Shown here: positions 56,362 to 64,000 of the stretch, piece after piece | Position numbering within the stretch: position 1 is the stretch's first letter | Layout of the letters: each line of letters opens with the position of its first letter | NCBI RefSeq assembly: GCF_040581485.1 | Contig: NC_090131.1 | Location: 11,284,001-11,348,000, forward strand | DNA: 64,000 nucleotides | DNA from: Linepithema humile | Taxonomy: Eukaryota > Arthropoda > Insecta > Hymenoptera > Formicidae | Direction of reading: 5' to 3' | Position numbers and translations under genes: made by a program | Notes under the pieces: generated by a model | Database searches by the model: none | Told to the model about the DNA's origin: nothing | Seen by the model: the letters and a program-made list of their open reading frames with translations, nothing else

Positions 56362-58110
56362 CTAGTCGGCAATGCCTGCACCGTAGATTTCACCTTCCAT
56401 ATCAAAATCCTCGTGCTCTGCATCTTTCCTGGCTGATTTTAATGATGTCCTGGCCTCTTTCGCAGCATCAGACAATGAAAGCTCCGAAAACTTAATACGG
56501 CGAGCATCGGTCTCCAAGCAGTAATTATAACAGTTATGTCCAATAGTCAAGCCTAGGAGTTTCATAACTTGCATTATACTTGATATTCCGTCATTGTATG
56601 TGCACACAGCTAAATTTGCAACTGTGTCAAGCACAATTTTGCCGCTGGAAACAGCTTTTGGAGCCATCGACCATACGAGAGCGTTGAAACTTTCGTTGCT
56701 ATTTTGTGTAAAACCGCCGATGCATCGCTCAAGCAGATCATCACTGCTCAGTTTTTCATAAATAGGCTTAATGGCTTCAAAAACTTCGTCAGGAAGGGCT
56801 GGCTTATGTTTGTATTCATGCAACTTATTTTCAGCCTTAGCCTTTTGCCACGAGCACCACGAATCTTCTCCGGACGGGCATTTGTCGTGCTGCGGTTTTT
56901 CGTCTGTCGATAGCTTGTGATACAGTGTTCCCCAGATTGCATCTCTCATTTTCTGCACTGAATCATGATTCCGGCGTATTGCTAATCCATAATAAATGGA
57001 TAGTTCATCCATAAGTTTGCCAGTTAATTTTCCCTTTCCGCCAAGACCTTTTGTATTTTTTTTTACATTTCGAAGATGTGTACCCATTCGCTTCTGGACG
57101 TGATCGATACATTCTTTTTTAAAAACTTCCTTATTTTCAGCAGTCTGTGCGTCGAAAAGAGCTTTAAAAGTCTTTGAATCCCCATCTCCTACATAGTTAA
57201 TATATTTAATATTATTTACAATTTCCGATCGTTGAAACATTTGTATAACAGCATCGACTTCCATTTTCCCCGCCGAGCCTTGGTGATTCGATTGACATTG
57301 GCTTCTATGTGTTTCCAACCACTCTACATATTCTTCAGTGTCACTCTTTTTTTCCCAAAATTCACAAGATTTGCAGTATTTTGATTTCACAACAATATCA
57401 AGCACTTTGCTGGTAAACAAACCAATAACTGTCACCAATCCGAACAGAGACGAAAAACCGCGCTTTCTCCACGATCCATCGCCTGAAACCGTAATACCAT
57501 TCGTTTGTCCGCTTTCAATATATTTTTCATTCTCTTCTTGTGCAGCTTTACGCATGCTATTTTTGCAAACAGCTTCCGTTGCATTACAAATTGTGTGAAT
57601 AAGTTTATCATAAAAAGAATGAAAAATCGGCCGAGGGAGATCCATAAATGCACAAAATTTTTCTATTCCATGTAGTCCGATTCCTAATAATCGCATTGCT
57701 AAAATCATTCTACGATTTAGTTCATATGATTTGTCTACGAATGGACAATTAGGAATAATAATTTGTTCACAATTATCACAAGAAAGTACAATTTTAAAAC
57801 CTAAACCACGTCTCCCACTTTCGGTAAATTTTATGTTTGATTTACATGTTTTGCACACTAAAACATTAGACAGAATATTAAAAACTGCTACAAAATTTAT
57901 CAGTCGATAGCCAAATGCTTCATCTACTTCAACTTCCTTATTTGATTTTTCTGCCTGCTTTAATTTTCTCGCAGATGTGCTGACGCTCTCCAGCTCTGGC
58001 GTCTCCAATTCATAGCGGTTCAACGGTCGTTTTCTGGAATTCGTTCTCCTTTTCATATATCCGCTACTTTGCTTCGTTCCTTTTTTTCCAGGATGCACAG
58101 GAGTACTCAT
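56362..58110 (-). CDS. Kolobok-like transposase (K2), 582 aa, intact
   Basis: Starts MSTPVHPGKKGTKQSSGYMK, a basic tail like K1. Then FGYRLINFVAVFNILS, Cys pairs CKTCKSNIKF and CDNCEQ, VSGDGSWRKRGFSSLFG, YVGDGDSKTFKALF, ECIDHVQKRMGTHLRN and IGGFTQNSNESFNALVW; same order and spacing as the K1 protein and the same end, IYGAGIAD. Probable catalytic acids are in GDGSW, GDGDSK and NSNESF. No break in frame. Confidence 0.86.
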   Translation of the reverse strand: MSTPVHPGKKGTKQSSGYMKRRTNSRKRPLNRYELETPELESVSTSARKLKQAEKSNKEVEVDEAFGYRLINFVAVFNILSNVLVCKTCKSNIKFTESGRRGLGFKIVLSCDNCEQIIIPNCPFVDKSYELNRRMILAMRLLGIGLHGIEKFCAFMDLPRPIFHSFYDKLIHTICNATEAVCKNSMRKAAQEENEKYIESGQTNGITVSGDGSWRKRGFSSLFGLVTVIGLFTSKVLDIVVKSKYCKSCEFWEKKSDTEEYVEWLETHRSQCQSNHQGSAGKMEVDAVIQMFQRSEIVNNIKYINYVGDGDSKTFKALFDAQTAENKEVFKKECIDHVQKRMGTHLRNVKKNTKGLGGKGKLTGKLMDELSIYYGLAIRRNHDSVQKMRDAIWGTLYHKLSTDEKPQHDKCPSGEDSWCSWQKAKAENKLHEYKHKPALPDEVFEAIKPIYEKLSSDDLLERCIGGFTQNSNESFNALVWSMAPKAVSSGKIVLDTVANLAVCTYNDGISSIMQVMKLLGLTIGHNCYNYCLETDARRIKFSELSLSDAAKEARTSLKSARKDAEHEDFDMEGEIYGAGIAD

Positions 58111-58727
58111 TATTAAATATTACTAAACTTCACTAAAACTACAAATCAATTTAAAATTAGCGAAAAATTTACAAGAGTTCACTGTCGAGCACTGTTTTCT
58201 CAACGGTTTTCTAACCTTCACTAATATCAAAAAGAAATCTGAGAGCGGCAGGCACTCTACAGGCATTCTATAGGTACCCTAAAAACTTTCCTTTTCATTA
58301 TCCCGTTTGGTAAGACTTTAAATAGGTAGAAACTCGGAACGCTCCACACGTCGGGTTATTAATCGAGCGATGACGCGCCATAGAGCGGCAGTTTCGGTTT
58401 GAAAACAGATACTTAAAATTCCTTTAGCGCTACGGGACTAAATGTACATCATTTTTAAGACTCTAACGCATCATTTAAACGCAAAAAAAATCCATTTTTT
58501 GAAAATTCTAGAGTGGCTTTACCCCTTAACAATAATAACACGGATATGTAATTTTTTTTTTAGGGATACATGATTTCTTCTTATTCTTTTTCTTTTTCCT
58601 CTTTCTTAAGATGATTAAAATTACCAGAAACTATAATACTATGCAGACAACTTATAAAAAAAAAGAAGACAAGCGACATTGCTTACCAAAAATTCTTGAG
58701 GACAGACATCAGACCAGGAAGGCCGAA

Positions 58728-58997
58728 TGTAAGAAAAAAGAAGAAAAGAGAGAAAATTACTAGAACATAAAAATCGAAATACGCGCCACCAAACAGCGGC
58801 ACCGTGTCGTGCGCGCCACGATGAAGGAGGAGTTTTTAGTGGAGGGGATATTCTTGCAAGAAGACGACGCTAGAAGGCCCCGTAACAATCTACTACGTTT
58901 TTTACTTTTCTCAGAGAAAACTTCTGTGATCATAGAACGAAAATAAAACTTGATTATTATTTAACCGAGTCTTCTCTACGTCAGTGATTTTCTTATA
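58728..58997 (+). mobile_element. 3' LTR of gypsy 2
   Basis: 270 bp. Matches 44459-44541 plus 51270-51458 with scattered differences, so it is clearly older than the errantivirus pair. Confidence 0.85.
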
Positions 58998-59400
58998 ATA
59001 CTTCTCCTTCCTTTTCCTCTATCTATTCCTTTTACCCCCACTTTCTCTCCTTCCCTACTTACTCCTTCTCCCCCTCCCTTCTTTCTCCTTTCCTACCATC
59101 ACTCTGAATTTTATAATTTCTGTATCAAATCACTATCACTAAGATCTCAACGTTAGATATAAAGACTCTTTTTTGCTTTTCCACCCTTTACGTGAACAAG
59201 CTCTTTACCAACATGAAATTAATACAAGTATGTATATAACAGTTCTCAATCTCCGGTCCACTTACTTTTATTTAATCTGAACTTTCACTGTATTCTATTG
59301 CATTTATTGTAGTCCTAACTTATTTGTTACCGAACAACAATTTGGTTGAAAAGGATTATCTGTACGTCTTCCACATCTTTTACTTTATGTTAACACGGAA
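58998..59400 (+). other. Penelope-like element 3, 3' tail
   Basis: Pyrimidine-rich tail (CTTCTCCTTCC...) and CAATCTCCGGTCCACTTAC, the complement of PLE 2 at about 41700-42100. Non-coding. Confidence 0.8.
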
Positions 59401-59680
59401 AAAAAATTTTTGCCACCGCAGCTAATCATAGTTAGCTAAAACTGTGTTTGCTGCCATAACTATAAATTTCTAAACTACAGCAAAACGGTTTACTATTGCA
59501 TCTAATACGTAAAAAATAGCAAAATATGCATGTCTGTTAGGATCAGATCGTATAGCAACATAAAAGTAGCTATCAGAACTAACCGATATGCATATATATA
59601 AAATCGTTTCGTTAAGCCGACGCGAGCAGCGCTGCAACAGTGAGTGAGTTAGTGATAGAGTAAGACAAAAAAAAACAAAT
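59401..59680. other. Unassigned AT-rich sequence
   Basis: No gene recognised; the open minus-strand frame across 59470-59799 has no family features. Confidence 0.4.
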
Positions 59681-59760
59681 AGTGTCCGACCGAAGATTCG
59701 GTTTCGATTCGGTTTCGTTTCGGTTTCGGTCAAAAAGTTACTGAACCTTCGGCTGCCACC
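59681..59760 (+). repeat. Probable hAT-3 terminal region
   Basis: TAGTGTCCGACCGAAGATTC followed by TTCGGTTTCG repeats, a form often seen at the ends of Ac-type hAT elements. The other end was not found. Confidence 0.4.
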
Positions 59761-60282
59761 GAAGCTACGTTTGTCGCATCTCAGCTTGGTTGGTTTCATT
59801 TCGGAACTACTCGGTTCTCGGTTCGGCTATCGCTCGTCAGTTCAAACATATGCTTGCTGCTTGCTTGTTAATTATTAATGCAGTCGAAGCATCGGCGTGT
59901 ATTGTTTACATTTTTTTAGTTTATGTTTCTATTCACAAAATTTATTTCAGTACATTTATGTGTCTAAATTGTTATAAAGTTATATTTAATTTAAATGTAA
60001 ATAAGGTATGTGCATTAATTTTCTAATATTTTTTGTAGAATAGATGTTAACATATTTTCAGTTTTAATATAGAGAGTCTGAAGCTATTTATAAATTTACG
60101 AGTATCACAAAGTTTTCACTTTGTTTTGCGAATACTATAGTTTTATTTATATTTGTACATAAAAAATACAATATTCGACAAAACTACCGTCACTTATATT
60201 GAAAATAAATTTGATTTTTGTGTTTATATTTTTGTATAACAATAATTTTATGACTTTTTCAAGGTTAAAAGAAGATTAAAAA

Positions 60283-61640
60283 ATGTCACAGAAAAATCCG
60301 ATTTGGGAATACTTTCATAAATTAGATGAAGATCCATCAAAAGCCTTAGGCTTGTAAAAGCTTGTAAGATTTGTAAAAAATTATATTCATTGGGCAGTCA
60401 CGAACCAAAAAAACAAACTGTACATGGTTTGAAGCAGCATCTATTAAAATTTCACGACCAGGAAAATCGACAAGTTTTAAAAAGGTTGTCAGATATACAA
60501 TCACAAAAAAATGAATTAAATCTGAGACGAAAAGAAAGCATAAAAACCTTATTCAACCGACTATACCCAATTTGATAGAACGAGCGGTACAACCATCTAA
60601 ATCATCTAAATGGCCAGACAATTATGAAATCTCTCGTAGAATAGACAAAGCCATTATGGATCTCATTATTGTAGATATGCTTCCATATTTCTTGGTGAAA
60701 GGAGTTGCTTTTAGACGCTTAAATTTGTCAGATCCAGCCATTACAAGCAAGTATAATTTTAAGTCCGAAAAATATTTTCGAACTTCACAAATGCCTCAAA
60801 CATATGAAAAGGTTAAAAGCAAAGTGATAAGTCTTATTGAGAAATCTGAATGGATAAGTTTCACAACTGACATTTGGACCAATCCATGTAAAACTTGCTC
60901 TCTTTCAAGTTTCACAGCACATTTTATAATGGAATCAAAAAGATTAAAAATTATATTAAGAGCATCAGTATTAAAAGAAGATCACACTAGCGCATACATA
61001 GCTGAAAACCTAATAGAGATTGCTAACGAGTTCAACATAATTAACAAAATTTATCTTACAATCAGAGACAACGCTGCAAATATGAGTTGTGCAACACGTA
61101 TCGCGCAGTTTGAATCATTAGGCTGCGTAGCCCATACTTTGCAGTTAGTTATAAACGATGTTATATTCAGTGATCCACGTATTAAAGCTATTATAAAAAC
61201 CTGCCGAAAATAGTTGGCTCTTTTAGAAGAAGTGAGCAAGCATCCAGACATTTGTCAGAATGTCAAAAACAATGTAGTTTACCATTACATTCACTGATTC
61301 AAGATATAGAAATGCGATGGAATAGCACTTACCTGATGCTGGAGAGGCTTTCGAAACAAAAAAATTCTGTCAACTTGTATAGTATTGAACATGGTGGAAT
61401 TAACACATAAAAAAATACGGATTGGGAATTAATTTAAAAAAATCACTAATGTATTAAAATTTTTCTATAAAGCTACCCTTGAAATTTCGTTTGACAATGC
61501 ATGCGTCTCTATAATTATACCTCTTGTGTCATTGCTTAATTATAATCTGCAATCTTACAAGGAGAACCAAGCTTTAATATCACAGATTTTGCCGAACTTG
61601 AAATATATTGTAGTATACCCCTCACACTACTACACGGTAT
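60283..61640 (+). pseudogene. BED-finger hAT transposase (Ac/ZBED type), broken
   Basis: MSQKNPIWEYFHKLDEDPSK opens a BED finger (CKICKKLYS, then HGLKQHLLKFH). The next block (60572-61213) has MPQTYEKVKSKVISLIEKSE, ISFTTDIWTNPCKTCSL (first catalytic Asp), LTIRDNAANM (second) and LGCVAHTLQLVINDV. A further block after 61214 has EMRWNSTYLMLERL. At least two frameshifts and several stops. Different lineage from hAT-1/2. Confidence 0.82.
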
Positions 61641-61724
61641 AATAACTGTTGCCAATGCGCAATAATTTATAAGAAATTATTGTTTAAAGTTTACCGTGTG
61701 CCTAATATACCGAGCCGGTAAAGA

Positions 61725-61815
61725 CCGTACCATAGATCAAACATAGTCGAGCGAGTAAGGTAACGACTTAGAATGCTAGAGGTTTCAAGTTCAAACCCTA
61801 CTGTGTACAATTATT
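61725..61815 (+). tRNA. tRNA-like sequence (pseudogene or SINE head)
   Basis: Contains an A-box-like TAGTCGAGCGAGTAAGG and a B-box-like AAGTTCAAACCC, then a T-run near 61822. The acceptor arm does not pair convincingly. Could be a tRNA-derived SINE. Confidence 0.35.
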
Positions 61816-61824
61816 TTTTTCACA

Positions 61825-62147
61825 ATTTATTTTAATGCAATCGAATTAAATAAATCATAATTTTCAACGAAAAATATTATTTCCTAATTTAAAAAATTTT
61901 TTATATTTTTAATTAATACGTATTGAAAAAATTCGCAATCAGATTTTTGCTGTGGAAGTATAAAATAAAAAAAATTATTTTTAAAATACATAATAAAATT
62001 TAATAATAAAATTTATATATTACAATATTATATTTATTTAAATATTATAATTATATTTATATAATACAAAAAAATGAAATTGAAAAAAAAATTAAATTAC
62101 TCGGAAGTAATTAGTTCACAATCTGCATTTCTGCACTTTTTTGGATG
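61825..62147. other. AT-rich spacer
   Basis: Nothing recognised. Confidence 0.4.
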
Positions 62148-63230
62148 TTATTCATTGTAAAAACATGTGAAACACATTACTTCTCTACACCAAGCGCATG
62201 TAATAAATACAACTTTTGTGCACAAACATGATTTTTTGAACATAGTTGTTGGAAAACATACTTCGTTAACATTTAAAAAAATTGGTTTTTCGTTAATTAA
62301 TTTTGATGCAAACCATGCATATTTTATCATTGGTACAAATATTGGTGCGCTTAATTAATGTAAAACTAAGGAATGAATTTTAATTGCGTCTTCTCGGCTG
62401 GCTATTTCGCGTTTTTCTTGTAATAAAGTGGAAGCATTTTGTAATCGTTTAATAAAAATTTTGACTTGGCGATAAAAATATACATCACACGGTTGACAAA
62501 TCAGTGTACATTTTGGTGGAATAATTTTTATTGTGCACAGTACTTTTCCTTTTTCATCCTCAAATATTTTATCGTATAAAGTTGAGTCCGTTTGACCCCT
62601 CCAAGAATCGATTATCAGAAGAAATTTATTTTTTTTTACGTACGATAAGAGAGTGGTTTGTAAAAATTCTTTATAAATTTCTTTTGTAAGTTTTCCGGAT
62701 TTAGAACTGGTAACAATTACATTTTTAAATTCACTTGTTAACTTGTTGACATTTTTTTTAACCAAAGGACCAAACTTTCCTGATGTTTCTTGCACACATA
62801 GAAATACGAAAGGAATAATTTTTCCAGACGCAGTTAATGTATATTATGCTGTATATGAATGAGACAGAGTGTTGAGATTACTTTTTTTTACTAGGACTGG
62901 CACCCTGCTCTGTTAAAGTTCTGTTATAAACCATCTGATATTGACAGCCTGTCTGATCTGTATTTATAACAAAATCTAATTCAAAATCCGGAATAATGGC
63001 TTTTGTTTGAATTTGGAACCTGTTTGCTGCTTCTATTGTTTCCTCTAATGTTGAGTAATCTTTACTGCCTACAAATCTAGTTATACTTCGCTGTTTGATT
63101 CTATATGTCCGCTTAAATCTAATAAGCCAACTGTTGCTAGCAGTAAAAGTAAATTTTTCGGATAACAGAGGAAAGGCTGCGCTCATCGCCCACTGTTGTA
63201 TATTTTTTGTTGTTACCTATAAATTGATAA
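62148..63230 (-). pseudogene. Tigger/pogo-type (DDE_1) transposase, broken
   Basis: Minus-strand pieces: 63186-62878 with a CENP-B-type DNA-binding end (MSAAFPLLSEKFTFTASNSW, LIRFKRTYRIKQRSITRFVG) and the first Asp in FVINTDQTG; 62795-62355 with LLIIDSWRGQTD (second Asp) and CTLICQPCDVYFYRQVK (third acidic residue); 62330-62148 as a C-terminal scrap. Frame breaks lie between the pieces. Residue pattern fits the Tigger/pogo group. Confidence 0.75.
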
Positions 63231-63274
63231 ATAAAAATATTTCGATAATTAAAATATTTTGTTCTTTCATTTTC

Positions 63275-63570
63275 TTGAATGAATGAATGAATAATTTATT
63301 GTTCCCCTTAGGGTTACAAGCTTTTCTTCTCGCCATACATTTCCTTACATCTATACTTAGTCTATACTTAGTCTATCCTTAATCCTATCTTAACCTAACC
63401 GCCTTTTGGAGCAGGAGCGTGAGCCATATGTGCCCACCCTCCTCCTCCCCTACCTATACACACACACATCTCGCCTCTGGGACTTCCGTTTCCATTGCTT
63501 TGTACATCTTTTATGTCCAACTACTTCGCCCCTTTTCCCTCCCTCTCTCTCTCTCTCTTTCTCTCTCTCA

Positions 63571-63611
<41 letters not shown>

Positions 63612-64000
63612 CCTTTTTCTCTCTCTCTTTCCTTTTTCCTCTCTCTCTCTTTCCTTTTTTCTTTCATGCATCTCTCTCTCCTTCACACATTCTCTCTTCC
63701 TCCTCCATATTTCCTTCCCTTTCCTCCTTCCCCTTTCTTTCTCTCTCTATCTCTTTCATCCACCGTTCCCCTTCTCCCTCCTCTCCTAATACCCAGCCTA
63801 CCGCCTCCTGCCAGCTTCCTCCTCCTTCCTTCCACTCTCTACACTCCTCCCATACGTGTTCCCATGTTTCCCTCTCTCCTCCACATAATCTGCATCTCCT
63901 TTTTTCCTCCTCCTCCCAGTACCTTCCCTCCCTTACTTCATTCCCCAACCTGAATCTTGCCACTCTCTTCCATCTGCTTTCACCCCATCCTTTTTTTAGA
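63275..64000 (-). mobile_element. Non-LTR retrotransposon, 3' end, runs off right edge
   Basis: The (ATTC)n tail (about 63279-63293) follows an AATAAA and a CCTAAGGGGAACAATAAAT 3' UTR, minus orientation. The end of ORF2 at 63664-64000 has CRLCGGERETWEHVWEEC, the C-terminal Cys/His motif of R1/Jockey-type reverse transcriptases, with an acidic Glu-rich tail. The frame is open to the window edge. Confidence 0.8.
63540..63660. repeat. (CT)n microsatellite
   Basis: CTCTCTCT-rich run within the 3' region of the non-LTR element; produces spurious Ser/Leu and Arg/Glu frames. Confidence 0.95.

Larger units (their letters stand above)
55769..58525 (-). mobile_element. Kolobok-like transposon K2, apparently complete
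   Basis: 19-bp inverted ends GGGGTAAAGCCACTCTAGA, flanked by TTAA (55765-55768 and 58526-58529). One intact transposase ORF on the minus strand. Inserted in the 3' untranslated region of gypsy 2. Shares only the first five TIR bases with K1, so it is a different family. Confidence 0.92.
44459..58997 (+). mobile_element. Ty3/gypsy element 2 (outer span with nested insertions), degraded
   Basis: TGTAAG start, TSD ATAC (44455-44458 and 58998-59001). The 5' LTR is 44459-44541 plus 51270-51458 (split by hAT-2); the 3' LTR is 58728-58997. Contains a gag fragment, RT/RNase H and integrase with stops and frameshifts. Protease and gag C terminus are missing. Passengers: hAT-2, a foldback MITE and Kolobok K2. 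Confidence 0.88.

Noticed and set aside
59470..59799. 109-codon minus-strand frame
   Set aside because: It crosses the TTCGGTTTCG repeat of a hAT end and shows no family motif.
63406..63953. Ser/Leu-rich plus-strand frames
   Set aside because: Translations of the CT microsatellite and of the antisense of the non-LTR ORF2 end.

Overview
The window is a block of nested transposable elements in an animal genome. Spliced genes with GT-AG introns, an errantivirus-type Ty3/gypsy element with an env region, Penelope-like elements (PLEs), Kolobok, hAT, Tc1/mariner, Tigger and EnSpm DNA transposons, and long microsatellites all point to an insect. The repertoire fits a hymenopteran, perhaps an ant; that last step is inference. 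Nothing bacterial or CRISPR-like was seen.

Left edge (1-4400): pieces of two probable host genes on the minus strand, both resembling the DUF4806 family. Gene B has its first two exons at 1345-1383 and 1032-1272. Gene A has its last three exons at 4133-4340, 2592-2751 and 2237-2337. A mariner relic (1-936) lies in a gene B intron. A 956-bp repeat with hairpin ends (2783-3738) lies in a gene A intron.

5729-35657: one Penelope-like element split twice. A complete errantivirus-like provirus (6032-14760, TSD AAAG, two 542-bp LTRs differing at one base) sits in its coding region. A 20-kb EnSpm/CACTA-like element (15591-35568) sits in its 3' tail. Inside the EnSpm lies another hairpin-ended repeat (17716-35434 outer span, 8-bp TSD). 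This is split by a mariner-family transposon (17818-21201, TA TSD, itself carrying a solo LTR) and by a 13.4-kb hAT transposon (hAT-1, 21868-35235, 8-bp TSD GAGTGAGT). hAT-1 in turn holds an intact Kolobok (22552-25322, TSD TTAA) and an LTR-like element (25749-30180) that contains a further solo LTR and a 1.3-kb GCGT microsatellite.

35657-44458: a dead APE-type non-LTR retrotransposon on the minus strand, a fragment of the same LTR-like family seen in hAT-1, tandem repeats, and a second PLE on the minus strand.

44459-58997: a degraded Ty3/gypsy element (TSD ATAC) interrupted by hAT-2 (44542-51261, TSD CGTGTCGT), a 781-bp foldback MITE (52166-52946) and a second intact Kolobok (55769-58525). 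hAT-2 is a shorter relative of hAT-1 and carries an intact Tc1 transposon (46219-49075).

59000-64000: a PLE tail, a broken BED-finger hAT, a tRNA-like sequence, a broken Tigger/pogo transposase, and the 3' end of a non-LTR retrotransposon with an (ATTC)n tail.

The most interesting signals are two. First, both large hAT elements carry a second, divergently transcribed, three-exon gene for a Gln-rich then RGG-rich protein, with matching intron phases in the two copies. Second, the hairpin-ended 956-bp repeat has a TATA box, a poly(A) signal, 8-bp duplications and an internal reading frame whose substitutions between copies are mostly silent.
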